Positions 9,840 to 20,559 of a DNA stretch of 64,000 bases are shown here, one piece after another; positions within the stretch are counted from its first letter, which is position 1; each line of letters opens with the position of its first letter. Under the pieces are notes generated by a model. It searched no databases and was not told where the DNA came from. It saw only the letters and a program-made list of their open reading frames with translations. The translations under genes and the position numbers were made by a program. The stretch is from Azorinus chamasolen (lineage: Eukaryota > Mollusca > Bivalvia > Cardiida > Solecurtidae). Location of the stretch: assembly GCA_963576725.1 (NCBI GenBank), contig OY755247.1:17858526-17922525 (forward strand). Direction: 5' to 3'.

Positions 9840-9863
9840 AATCTAATAGTTAAATGATAATCT
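9840..9863. other. Empty TTAA target site matching the two Pal-P insertions
   Basis: AATCTAATAG-TTAA-ATGATAATC is contiguous here, whereas in the blocks ending at 8843 and 9393 the same flanks are separated by a Pal-P element. TTAA is at 9850-9853. Confidence 0.75.
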
Positions 9864-10521
9864 AATATATGTACATGCACATAATTACATTTTTAATGTT
9901 ACTGTCGTATTGACAAGAGGGCCAACTTGCATGTATAAAAATTGAAATTGTAGAGATGGCAGATCATGGTATTGAGATAAGTTAAATGATAATTTAATAT
10001 ACATCATACTAGTATCTTAACTGATACCGTTGTATTTACAGTAGAGTCAACCTACCTGTATAACGATGCCATTGTATGGTTGTCAAATAAGTTAAATTGT
10101 AATCTAATATACAGCATAATGGCATTTTAAATGTTACTGTTGTATTGACAGTAGAGTCAGCTTGTATATATAACAATAACATTGTACAGATGGTAGTAAT
10201 ATAAGATCAATTATAATCTAATATATATCATAATGGCAAACTGTTTTTCAATTCTTCATTACGTTTCGAGTTTTTATTGTTCATCATTATGTTATATTAA
10301 ATGATACCGTTGTATTGACAGTAGAGTCAACTTGCATGTATAACAATGACACTGTACAGATGGCAGATTATGACAGTGAAATAAGTTAAATAATAATGTA
10401 ATATACATCATAATACTATCTAAATAATACCGTTTAGTTGTATTGACAGTATAATCAAGTTACCTGTATAGCAATGACACTGTACAGATGGCAGTTAGAT
10501 AAGTTAAATGATAATCTAATA

Positions 10522-10720
10522 TACAGTAAAAATGCGATTATTCGAACACTACAATCCGTACATTGTACCATTATTGATCTTTACGACAGGTTGCCACTTA
10601 ATGCAGCGTGAAAGAGGAGCTTTCTGCATACCTTTCACCCTGCATTAAGAAGTTACCTATCTTAACTGTCTAGCAGCTATCAATTCTTCATTACTAAAAT
10701 TTCGAGGTATCGAGTTTTTA
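10522..10720. mobile_element. Pogo-like MITE, degraded
   Basis: TACAGTAAAAATGCGATTAT at the left; inner GGTTGCCACTTAATGCAGCG / CACCCTGCATTAAGAAG with a truncated GAGGAGC dyad. The right end is probably ACTAAAATTTCGAGGTATCG. Confidence 0.5.
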
Positions 10721-11093
10721 TTATGCACATAATGTTATATTAAATGTTACCGTTGTATTGATAGAAGAGTCAACTTGCATGTATAACATGACATTGTACA
10801 GATGGCAGATCATGGTACCTGGTCAGAGTCTACACTGTTTGCTGATAGGACTTTCAATATAAAACAAAACGAAATTGAAAATTTAGGACAGGCACCCCTT
10901 AAATAATTTTAAATTAAAAATGGACTAATCCAATATATAAGTATAGAAGAATCCACTGGGCGCAAATGGGTTAAATAATAATGTAATAAACGCCATAATG
11001 TTATATTAATTGTTAACACCGTATTGGCAGTAGACTCAAATTACATATATAACAATGACACTGTTCAGATGGTATTGAAATAAGTTCAATAAT

Positions 11094-11165
11094 AATGCGG
11101 AGCTACCCTGCATTAAGCAGCCACCTGTCTAAAGTCCTCAATTCTTCATTACCAAAATTTCGAAG
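11094..11165. mobile_element. Right-half fragment of the same pogo-like MITE
   Basis: GCGGAGCTACCCTGCATTAA, GCAGCCACCTG and ACCAAAATTTCGAAG match the right side of the 10522 copy. Confidence 0.45.
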
Positions 11166-11352
11166 TACAGTAAAACCTCTCTATAACGGCCACTAAATTA
11201 CATCAAATAGTCTGTGTTAAAAGCAGGTGGCTGCTTAAACAAGATGAAAGTAAAACAGAACGCTCCTACTTTCACATTGCTTTAAGCAACCACCTGCCCT
11301 AAATACCAACTAATTAACACAATTTAGAGGCCGAAATAGAGAGGTTACTGTA
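11166..11352. mobile_element. Pal-A pogo-like MITE
   Basis: TACAGTAAAACCTCTCTATA and AATAGAGAGGTTACTGTA inverted ends. Hairpin with GGTGGCTGCTTAAAC / GCTTTAAGCAACCACC; the dyad is partly deleted. Confidence 0.75.
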
Positions 11353-11721
11353 TCGAGTTTTTATTGTTCACATAATGTTATATTAAATGTTACCGTTTTA
11401 TTGACAGTAGAGTCAGCTTACATGTATAACAATGACATTGTAAAGATGGCAGATCATGGTAGTGAGATAAGTTATTGTGATGTAACATACATCATAATGC
11501 TATTTTAAATGATACCGTTGTATTGGCAATAAAGCCAATTGCATGTATAGCAATGGCACTGTACAGATGGTAATGAGAAGATTTAAATAATAATGTAATA
11601 TACACCATATTTTTTATATTAAATGTTACCGTTGTATTGACAGTGGAGTCAGCTTGCATGTATAGCAGTGGCGCTGTGCAGATGGTAATGAGAAAAGTTA
11701 AATGAAAATCTTGTATAATTA

Positions 11722-14346
11722 GGGCCCCGCATGAAAATGCGGGTGTCATATAGTAATCAGCTTGTCCGTCTGTCCGCGCTAACCATTCCTGTTTGTGTGA
11801 CTAAATAATTATATGAGAGCAAAATATATTTTGTTATCATCGGTTTTATGTGGCTTATTTTCAGTTTGTGTGGCTATTTCAAACAAAAGAATAGCCACAT
11901 ACACACAATCCATAAGAGCGTCCGTCTGTCCGTCAGTTCGCCTGTCCGTCTTTCTGTCCGGCCGCGCTATCAATTCCTGTTTATGTGACTACATAATTAC
12001 ATGAGAACAAAAGATATTTTGTTCTCATCGGTTTTATGTGGCTTATTTTCAGTTTGTGTGGCTATTTTGAACAAAAGAATAGCCACATACACTCAATCCG
12101 TACCAAACTTGCTTAGTGTACTTGATATCCAAGTATCTCGCATGGGTTTAATGTTCGGCAATTTCCGCGCATTGTTTTGGTAAATTACGGGCATTTTAAC
12201 TCAGACTGCTGCAATCTGATTAGCCAATTGTTTTCCGCGCATTATCTCCCCAAGGAATGGTCTAATTTTCACCAAACTTGCCCAGTGTACTTGATATCCA
12301 AATACCTCACATGGGTTCTGTGTTCGGCAGTGTTTGGTAAATTACGGGCATTTTCACTTAGGCTGCTGCAATCTGATTAGCCAATTGGTTTCTGCGCAAA
12401 ATCTCCTCAAGGAATGGTCCAATTTTCACTAAACTTGCTCAGGGTACTTGATATTCCTATACTATTGGAACCAATAGGCCTAGGGCTTCCATACTTGGTA
12501 TGACCATGCCGACATCTTTGCCCTTCTGACCTTGACCTTTGACCTACTTTTTCTAACATCTTTAAATGCCTAAAACATTTGAACAAATGGACATAGGACC
12601 TCCATACTTGATATGCACCTTTCTTGTGCCAGACTTTTCCAACAATATCATTGTTTGCCCTTCTGACATTGACCTTGACCTTTGACCTACTTTTGCAAAA
12701 CTCTTTAAATGTCTATATTATTGGAACCAATATGCCTAGGGTTTCCATACTATGTATGACCATGCCAACATGTTTGCCCTTCTGATCTTGACCTTGACAT
12801 TTGACCTACTTCTGCAAACATCTTCAAATGTCTATAACATTTGAACAAATGGACATAGGGCTTCCATACTTGATATGCACCTTTCTTGTGTCAATACTTT
12901 TCCAACAATATCATTGTTTGCCCTTCTGACATTGACCTTGACCTTTGACATACTTTTGCAAAAATATTTAAATGTCTATATTATTTGAACCAATGGACCA
13001 AGGGCTTCCATACTTGGTATGCAATTGTTTGGTGTTCTGATCTTTCCAACAATATCATTGATTTTACCATGTGACCTTGACATTGACTTTTGACCTACTT
13101 TTGTAGTTTTAAATGCCTATAGCATTGTAATCAAATGACCTAGGGCTTCCATACTTGGTATGACCATGCCAACATGTTTGCCTCTCTGACCTTTACCTTG
13201 ACCTTTGACCTACTTTTGCAAATTTCTTTAAATGCATATACTTCCTTACTTGGTAATTGGTATACCTCTTTTCTGCCATGACTTTTTCAAACATACCAAT
13301 GATTTTAACCATTTGACCTTGACATTTGACCTACTTTTGCAAAAATCTTTAAGTGTCTTTAACATTGGAACCAATAGACCTAGGGATTCCATATTTGGTA
13401 TGACCATGCCAACATATTTCCCCTTCTGATCATGACATTAACCTTTGACCTACTTTTGAAAGTCTTTAAATGTATATAACAGAGGAACCAATAGGCCTAG
13501 GACTTCCATACTTGGTATGTATATTTCCTGTCTTAAGACTTTTCAATCATACCAATGCTTTTACTATGTTACCTTGACTTTGACCTTTGACCTATTTTTG
13601 CAAAAATCTTAAAATGCCTATAATATTGGACACGATGGGCAAAGGGATTCTATACTTGGTATGACCTGACCTTCACCTTTAACCTACTTTTGCAAAAATA
13701 GTTTAACTGTCTATTACATTGGAACCAACAGACCTAGGGCTTCCATACTTGGTATGTATCTTTCTTGCTTAATAATATTTTTAAGTTGCTGAAAATTGGT
13801 ATTTGGTTGCATTTTGGTTCTGATAATGATGCAGTTAAGTTTAAATTGGAAATTGAATGATGTTTTGTTCAATATGACACGTTTTAGACTTAACTTTTAA
13901 ACAGGCGAGCATCGGATGGTTTTGACACCATTTCTGGTTTTAAATTGCTGACATTTTCACTTAGACTGCTGCACTATGATCAGCCGATTGGTTTCCGTGC
14001 AATATCTCCTCAAGGAATGGTCCAATTCTCACCAAACTTGCTCAGTGTACTTGATAAAAAAATATTCAGTTACCTAATATGGGTTCTGTGGTTGGCATAT
14101 TCTGCACATATTTATTGATGATGATACAATCTGGTTGGCTGAATATTTCTGTGACATATCAACTGAAAGATTGGTCCGATTTCTATCAAACTTGCTCACC
14201 ATATGCTTATTTTTCAAGTACCTAGCAAAGAGTACCCAATTAAGCAAACTACATGCATATTTAATTATGCTGCTGCAGTTCTGCATTAGGAAAATCAGGC
14301 TTACAATATTCAGGCGTACGAGATACCTCCTACGTGGGCGGGGCCC
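11722..14346. mobile_element. Helitron/pearl-like non-autonomous element
   Basis: Begins TTAGGGCCCCGCATGAAAAT with a GCCCCGCAT/ATGCGGG hairpin and ends near ACGTGGGCGGGGCCC. Contains GTCC/GTCT tracts (11760-11780; 11925-11965), a 188 bp direct duplication starting at 11813 and 12001, a long tandem core (12440-13760), then unique 3' sequence. A second, interrupted copy lies at 60393-62470. The layout resembles pearl/HINE elements of bivalves; the classification is by architecture only. Confidence 0.6.
12440..13765. repeat. Tandem core of the pearl-like element
   Basis: About eleven degenerate copies, mostly 115-150 bp, with ACCTTTGACCTACTTTTGCA, GGAACCAATAGACCTAGGGC and TTCCATACTTGGTATG. No coding. 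Confidence 0.8.
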
Positions 14347-14617
14347 TTCCTCGGCAGTATTCTAGTTCATTATTGTAACGTTTGAAGTTGTATTTGTATT
14401 GAAGCTTAAAGAGGTTATCTGAATAACACTACCACTGTATAAATGCAAGTTAACCGGTTATTTCTCTGTTTAATAATCGTATAAGAAATATAAAATGTAC
14501 TGACACCATGCATATGTATTTGCTGAGTTTTAATAACATAAACTTTTCCAAAATCAGTGTGGAATCAGAGCCGTATGGTCTTGGTCTTCTTTGCTTGCAA
14601 ATGTGTAGAAAAGTGTA
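14347..14617. other. Unassigned DNA
   Basis: No recognised repeat or coding signal between the pearl-like element and the next Pal-A copy. Confidence 0.35.
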
Positions 14618-14826
14618 TACAGTAAATATTCTCTATAACGGCCACAGTAATTTCATCAAGTATTTTTAGCTAAAGGCAGGTGACTGCTTAAAGCAAGGTG
14701 AAAGTACAACAGAACACTCCTGTAGGAACGTTTTGTTGTACTTTCACCTAGCTTTAAGCAGCCACCTGCACTAAATACAAACTAATTAATACAATTTAGT
14801 GGCCGTTATAGAGAGGTTTTACTGTA
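14618..14826. mobile_element. Complete Pal-A pogo-like MITE
   Basis: TACAGTAAATATTCTCTATA and TATAGAGAGGTTTTACTGTA. Hairpin CAAGGTGAAAGTACAACAGA / TGTTGTACTTTCACC with GCAGGTGACTGC / GCAGCCACCTGC outer arms. Confidence 0.8.
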
Positions 14827-15221
14827 TATGGAATACAGGGTTAAAGGGACGTAAAATCCGAAACTAACACATGCTGAAAACAATAACTTTTGCAATAAAA
14901 TGAAAAGTGGTCGACAATAAAATCTTTTTAAAATAGTTGAACGCCAAAAACAGGATGAAAACCCGGATCAAATGTAGAATCTTAATATATTATTACGGAA
15001 AACTGCATCAAGCTTCGCCAAGTGAGGAGGTTAGATGCATTGGTATTATGAAAACAACAACTTTATTTCAGTTGAAATAGGATGTACGCCCGGATTCTGT
15101 TGTTTCCGTATATAACCGTTTAAATGCAAGGCGTGAGTTTAACTTGCACTTGCAAACAGTGCAAATACTGATCGGAGGACACATTCAGATCAGGTTATGC
15201 AGTAATTGTTACTGAAAACCT
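14827..15221. other. Unassigned DNA
   Basis: Nothing beyond a weak Pal-N-like half core near 15155 (GCAAACAGTGCAAATACTGA). Confidence 0.35.
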
Positions 15222-15471
15222 ATAACCCTTTCCTTCATATAAACGTGCTTTCACGCATCTGCAAACAGAGAAGACCCAGATCAGACGGCTCCTAGAGGAG
15301 CCGTCTGATCAGGGCCTGCTCTGTATGTTAATGGATTTTGATAGATCTGTTTCTTTAGTATCTAAAATGGCTACAACGTTCCACCTTCTATATTTCATTA
15401 TTTCTATTTTGACCATGAACATTCAGTAGGTATTGAAATTTGTAATAAACATAGAGCAGGTAAAGGGTTAA
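15222..15471. mobile_element. Pal-R TTAA element
   Basis: ATAACCCTTTCCTTCATATA at the left, GCAGGTAAAGGGTTAA at the right. Hairpin GATCAGACGGCTCC-TAGA-GGAGCCGTCTGATC at 15279-15310. The right arm carries ATGGCTACAACGTTCCACCT, typical of one Pal-R subfamily. Confidence 0.8.
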
Positions 15472-15886
15472 ACACTTGTTTGTAAAACATACATGCACTT
15501 CCAATTTAAAAATGCATCATTCAAACAGTAACCAATGTGTCAATGCACTTTCCTTTACTCGTGGGCGTATAAAACAATCACGTCTAACCATCCTTTGCTT
15601 ATCTAGAATTTCCACCAGCGAGTATGTTCAAACCATATGCATTTGTGTCGTATCCTTATTATGTCGTTATCTGATTATCATCTGTTTGATGTTCGCCTCA
15701 GAGATAATTTTAAAATACAAAACAAGAGAACATGAATTTCCAATGAAACTTTCATTTTTCATTTTCTGAAGTAGAAGACAATGCTTGTTGCAGAAAGGAA
15801 TATCAATTTTCCCACGACTTCGTCCTTATCGGTGACGAATTTTCAAAGTTTCTTGAATGAACAGATTCGCTGGAAAATGCGATACA
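15472..15886. other. Unassigned DNA with an open frame of doubtful meaning
   Basis: A 97-codon frame (15476-15769, plus) with two hydrophobic stretches is open, but it has no start context, homology or splice signals I can recognise. Probably chance. Confidence 0.3.
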
Positions 15887-15889
15887 GTA

Positions 15890-16322
15890 GAACATGTCTT
15901 AGCCCATTCCCTCATAGGCTATTTTTAGATCCAACCTCTTTGAATAAATCTACCGAAAAGGAGCATTAACTAGAGAAAAGGAAATTTTTTAGAATGTTGT
16001 AGTTTGAAACCATTGTGATAAATAGAGCATTTGCTCCTATAGGAGCAAATGCTCTATTTATCACAATGGTTTCACAAAGTGACTTTTACAGAGTCGTCGA
16101 AAGTCGTCAATATGAGGGAATGGGATAAGCGGCCATCAAATAAGCCGTCTAATTATGGGTCTGTAAGACAGGTAGTGGCTTAATGAAGGTCAAAAGTAAT
16201 GCAAAAAGCAAGCTCCTGTGGGTTTTTCCTGTATTACTTTTGTCCTGCATTAAGCAACCACCTGATTTTAAGACTCATATGTTCAATAAATGAATGACTG
16301 TTTAGACCAGATTCTACTGCAT
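15890..16322. mobile_element. Pal-D pogo-like MITE split by a Pal-P element
   Basis: Left end TACAGTAGAACATGTCTTA, right part AGCGGCCATC ... GACTGTTTAGACCAGATTCT-ACTGCA. The interior retains the AATGAAGGTCAAAAGTAATG / GTATTACTTTTGTCCTGCAT hairpin. Removing the Pal-P element restores GTCTTAAGCGGCC as in the copy at 7002. Confidence 0.7.
15899..16128. mobile_element. Pal-P element inserted in Pal-D
   Basis: TTAGCCCATTCCCTCATAGG ... ATATGAGGGAATGGGATAA. Perfect 28 bp core GAGCATTTGCTCC-TATA-GGAGCAAATGCTC inside a longer stem. The insertion point is the TTAA in the Pal-D terminal repeat. Confidence 0.85.
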
Positions 16323-16428
16323 GTTGTAAAACCATGGGACCCGTCTTTCAAAAGATTGTCGTAAATCCTGATTTACGACAGCCGCAAACTAATCGGATAA
16401 TCGAAATAATCGTGCATTCTTGTGTGCA

Positions 16429-17729
16429 ATAAACCCTCTCACCGCCATTGTCGCACAACTGAACTACGGCAAATAGTGCAGTCCCAGATCAGACGCCGCC
16501 TTTTCAAGGCGGCGTCTGACAAGGGACTTCACCTTTTGTCTCAAACTCTATTTCTATATCTGTGCTTTATTCCTTTTAAATTTGCATTTATTAGTCCCCC
16601 ACCGGTTACCGGTTGGGGGACTATAGGTTTGCTCGATTCCGTCTGTCTGTCCGTCTGTCCGTCTGTCCGTCCGTCTGTCCGTCTGTCCGTCCGTCCGTCT
16701 GTCACGCTTTTTGTCCGGGCCATATCTCCTACAAAGGTATGCCAAATTCATTATAACTTCACACATTGAAGAAGCATGATGAGGGCTAGTGTCATTCACA
16801 AGGGTCATAACTCTAGCACCAATATTTTTGGAGTTATTCCCCTTTTACATATTTTTTTGTCCGGACAATAACTCTTTATCTACTGGTTCAATTGATTTGA
16901 AACTTCACATATGGAACAATCATGATGAGGGGTAGTGTCATACACAAGGGCCATAACTCTAGCATCGATATTTTTGGAGTTATTCCCCTTTTTCATATTT
17001 TCTTGTCAGTCCGTCTGTCACACTTCGTGTCCGGGCAATATCTCCTACAAAGTTAGGCCAAATTCATTATAAATTCACATATTGAGGAAGCATGATCAGG
17101 AGTAGTGTCATGCACAAGGGCCATAATTCTAGCATCAATATTTTTGGAGTTATTCCCCTTTTTCATATTTTTTTGTCCGGACAATAACTCTTTCTCTACT
17201 GGTTCAATTGATTTGAAACTTCACATATGGAACACACATGATGAGGGGTAGTGTCATGCACAAGGGCCATAACTCTAGCATCTATATTGTTGGAGTTATT
17301 CCCCTTTTCATATTTTCTTGTCCAGTTAATAACTCTTTATGTACTGGTTCAATTGATTTGAAACTTCTCATATGGAACAAGCGTGATGAGAAGTAGTGTC
17401 ATGCACAAGGGCAATAACTCTAGCATCAATATTTTTGGAGTTACTCCCCTTTTTCATATTTTCTTGTCGGGACAATAACTTTTTATTTACTGATTCAATG
17501 TATGAAAGTAGGTATTAATACCATTCAGGTGGTCATGTATATACCATGGTCAACCACACCATGGGTGGGTGGGGTGGGGAGAGTGGAGGTTTTTTCAGTC
17601 CGGTGGGGGACTCATGTCTTGCATAGCAATACAACATGCCCTTGTTTATCTCATTTCCTTATTTTACCGAATTATTTAACACCAATGATTTGCAGACGAT
17701 AATTAGAAATTTGGCGCCGAAAGGGTTAA
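16429..17729. mobile_element. Pal-M TTAA element split by a pearl-like insertion
   Basis: ATAAACCCTCTCACCGCC at the left, GGCGCCGAAAGGGTTAA at the right. Hairpin GATCAGACGCCGCCTT / AAGGCGGCGTCTGA at about 16478-16520. The uninterrupted relative is at 54930-55175. Confidence 0.75.
16590..17632. mobile_element. Pearl/Helitron-like element with GTCCCCCACCGG start
   Basis: Starts TTAGTCCCCCACCGGTTACC with a GTCCCCCACCGG/CCGGTTGGGGGAC terminal hairpin. It is followed by a GTCC/GTCT tract (16640-16702) and a ~145 bp core repeated about five times (CATAACTCTAGCATCAATAT; ACTGGTTCAATTGATTTGAA), ending near CCGGTGGGGGACTCATG. Terminal motif, tetranucleotide tract and tandem core match the published description of bivalve pearl elements. 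ORFs through the tract are artefacts. Confidence 0.65.
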
Positions 17730-18275
17730 GATTAATTTCGTTCAACAGAATTTATCGTATGTTCTAGAATTTGACGAAGGCAATTTTCAGTTGCGAGTCG
17801 ATCGTTGTATGAGAACTAACGATAATTTCTGTCAAAAAAACTTCAGTCAGATTGGCCTCATCCTTCTGAGGAACCATTTGTCACCTAGGTTTTGTGGTTT
17901 CGCTTGCTCTAACGACATTTGTATTTAAATGAGTGGTCGTTAACAGGTCTGACGTAATAGGATATGTGTTTTACTGAAACATATTACATGTGTAAATAAA
18001 ACATGCATGGATTCCGAGATAACAAGGGAAATAGGAAACTTCGAGGAACCACTAGTTGACACCATGCTTACGTAAGTTACCTGTTGGGCCGGGAATGGCG
18101 TCATTCTTCTTTAAAGTCATTAAGCAAATATGCGATGTGTTATAGATATCTTTAAACCCGACCAGTATAAATAGAACGAGACATTGTGTCGGACGAAATA
18201 CATCTAGAACCTTTAAAATGTAACCCTGAACAAGGGGAATTTTCTTTACATTTAATATGCGGAAACCGAGTATAT
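17730..18275. other. Unassigned DNA
   Basis: No repeat or exon supported. Confidence 0.35.
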
Positions 18276-18475
18276 TACAGTAAAACTTCTCTATACCGGC
18301 CACTAAATTGTGTTAATTATTTGGTATTTAGGGCAGGTGACCACTTAAAGCAAGGTGAAAGTAAAACAGAACGCTCCTATAAGAGCGTTCTGTTTTACTT
18401 TCACCTTGCTTTAAGCAGACACCTGCCTTTAACACAAAATACTTGATGCAATTTAGTGTATACCGATATGAAAGG
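18276..18475. mobile_element. Pal-A MITE with degraded right end
   Basis: TACAGTAAAACTTCTCTATA at the left. Almost perfect hairpin GCAAGGTGAAAGTAAAACAG / CTGTTTTACTTTCACCTTGC. On the right the CCGTTATAGAGAGG end has become TACCGATATGAAAGG. Confidence 0.75.
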
Positions 18476-18793
18476 GCTCCTGGTGGAGCACTTCGATCAT
18501 GTTCTGCACTTTTCGTAATAAATCATTTTTTCAAAGATCCATTTTTAAACATTTTTTGTTTGAAGATTAAGGGTGAATTATCATGCTATTGTCCGATAAA
18601 ATCAACTTTTCAGTTTGAAAATAAAACTATACTTAACAATAGGTTGGCGTTTTGCTAATATGTTTGTTTCGTTTTGTTTTCGAGGGGGCGGGTGGGCTCG
18701 CTTTAAGTGGGAGGTGTCACGTGACCAGCCACCTCGTACCATAGGTACAAAGGTCCGTACATGTATAAGATGGGCGGATGAGTGAATACCTAT

Positions 18794-18862
18794 GCAAACA
18801 GTTTGGATCCAGATGAGACGCCGAGTAACTCGGCGTCTCATCAGGAGCCAAACTGTTTGACA
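18794..18862. mobile_element. Pal-N hairpin core
   Basis: GCAAACAGTTTGGATCCAGA / TCAGGAGCCAAACTGTTTGA around GAGACGCCGAGTAACTCGGC. Almost perfect stem. Confidence 0.7.
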
Positions 18863-18904
18863 CCCTAATTGCTTTTTGGTAGACAAATTGATTATAGCTT
18901 GAAT

Positions 18905-19018
18905 TCCATTAGCAAACAGAGCAGACACTGATCAGACGGTTCCTATAGGAGCCGTCTGATCTGGGTCTACTATGTTTGCAAATGCGTGAAAACAGGTTTA
19001 TAGGAAGGAAAGGGTTAA
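18905..19018. mobile_element. Pal-R right portion
   Basis: GCAAACAGAGCAGACACTGA, hairpin GATCAGACGGTTCC/GGAGCCGTCTGATC, then GGAAGGAAAGGGTTAA at 19018. The left half is missing. Confidence 0.65.
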
Positions 19019-19130
19019 ACTAACTACATAAGCAATGTGCCAGGGTGCATTTCTTTCTTTAGTAATGTTCTAGATTGAAATGAACACTTTAGCAATGTTC
19101 TAGATTGAAATGATTCTAGGCTGCTGTCAT

Positions 19131-19456
19131 TACAGTTGAACTTCGATATCTCGAACTTCAAGGGACCATAAAACATTAGCTCGAGATAACAGAGGTTCGA
19201 GCCATCCGATTTCTTATCTGAATAAATATCTAAAAAATTCACAGCTTAATGCAGGTCGAAAGTAATGCTGAAAGCTCCTGTAGGAGCTTTCATCATTACT
19301 TTCGACCTGCATTAAGCTGTCACATGTGTTTCTAGATATGTGTAGTGATACACTTTAGAACAATTCTGTATTGTAAATTGGGAAGGACCGAACCTTTAGT
19401 TCGAGTTATCCAGAAGTTCGAGTTATCCGAGTTCAAGATATCGAAGTTGAACTGTA
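19131..19456 (+). mobile_element. Complete Pal-E pogo/Tigger-like MITE
   Basis: TACAGTTGAACTTCGATATC and GATATCGAAGTTGAACTGTA are perfect inverted ends. The central hairpin CAGCTTAATGCAGGTCGAAA / TTTCGACCTGCATTAAGCTG contains AAAGCTCC/GGAGCTTT. Subterminal GTTCGAGTTATCC motifs flank it. The terminal sequence is typical of Tigger/pogo families. Confidence 0.85.
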
Positions 19457-19489
19457 TATGTTACACGAACATTCGTGGATTAAGGGGTA

Positions 19490-19625
19490 ATCCACACACT
19501 AAACGCCACACACTAAACGGAGTCATTTTCTGTTTTTTGTATTCTGGTCCGGCCGGGAATCGAACATGCATTCTCACCCTTCAACGAATTCTATGTTACG
19601 CCACTGAAATGGCGAAGATCTATGT
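19490..19625 (-). repeat. Possible tRNA-derived SINE fragment
   Basis: On the minus strand TGTTCGATTCC (19566-19556) fits a pol III B box, followed by CGGCCGGACC as in a tRNA T-arm. Upstream GTGGCGTAACATAG could be a decayed A box. Too eroded to be a functional tRNA. Confidence 0.4.
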
Positions 19626-20026
19626 CCGTTCAAACAGATAGCAGATTTTACACAAAGCAGATCTATCTTTAAATCTATCGGCGCCAATGTCGCCTGTTGG
19701 CACCATTGAAAACAGTGCAGTCCCAGGTCAGATGCCGCCTTTTCTAGGCGGCATCTGACCTGGGACTTCACTGCTTTCTGTATTATTTTAGCCAAGCATA
19801 CAGGTTTTTAAAAACAAATGTTTTACTAAAATATCTGGCAGCGTTAAGTTGGCTGCCAGTTCGCAGTTCGCAGTTCGTTATTCGAATAACGAACTGCGAA
19901 ATATTTCGCAGTTCGTTATTCGAACAACGAAATATTTCGCAGTTCGTTATTCGCATGTGAATAACGAAATAGTTTGCAATTCAATTTACGAATAACGAAA
20001 TGGTCAATTAAGCTATATATTAACAG

Positions 20027-20235
20027 TACAGTAGAACCCCTCTAATGCGACCACTAACAGAATAAACATAGGTGTCTGTATTAGCAGGTGGTAGCTTAAT
20101 GCAGGATGAAAGTAATGCAGAAAGTTCCTATAGGAGTTTTCTGCATAACTTTCGTTCTGCATTAAGCTACCACCTGTCTCTGCCAGACAGAATTATGCCC
20201 TATTTTGGTGTTCGCATTAGAGGGGTTTTACTGTA
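20027..20235. mobile_element. Pal-B MITE in left arm of the giant element
   Basis: TACAGTAGAACCCCTCTAAT and ATTAGAGGGGTTTTACTGTA. Intact hairpin (GCAGAAAGTTCC-TATA-GGAGTTTTCTGC). The mirror-image copy is at 39426-39633, at the same distance from the element end. Confidence 0.85.
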
Positions 20236-20559
20236 ATTATATTCTAGATACTGCAGAACCGGATTATCGCGGGTACATATAACAGTCAGGCCACTTTGCA
20301 GTTTTCATTCGAATAATAAATTAGGTCCTAGTTCAATATCCGAATATATTCAAGACACTGTAGACCTAACTCATATGTAAATCAAATCATATATATACAA
20401 TCCGGAGCCATTTGAATAACGAAATATATCGTAGTTCTACCTCTGAATAACGAAATGGTCAAAGTAAGTTATTAATGTTCAATGATGATATTTTAGACAC
20501 TGTACACCCCAGTCATAGTGAAATCAAATATTAATATATTAATTCCAGAGCCATTTTGC

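Larger units (their letters stand above)
8395..11721. repeat. Degenerate ~115-125 bp tandem array with embedded MITEs
   Basis: Recurring blocks contain GTTGTATTGACAGTAGAGTC, TATAACAATGACATTGTACA, GATGGCAGATCATGG and AAATGATAATCTAATATACA. Copies are diverged and partly grouped into higher-order blocks; Pal-P, Pal-F and Pal-A elements lie inside. The short ORFs in it (for example at 11492-11749) have no coding character. Confidence 0.8.

Noticed and set aside
15476..15769. 97-codon plus-strand ORF as a membrane peptide gene
   Set aside because: AT-rich chance frame next to a Pal-R end, with no start context, repeats or splice signals.
16422..16808. ORFs rich in Cys-Pro-Ser-Val or Thr-Asp-Arg repeats
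   Set aside because: Produced by the GTCC/GTCT tract of the pearl-like element.
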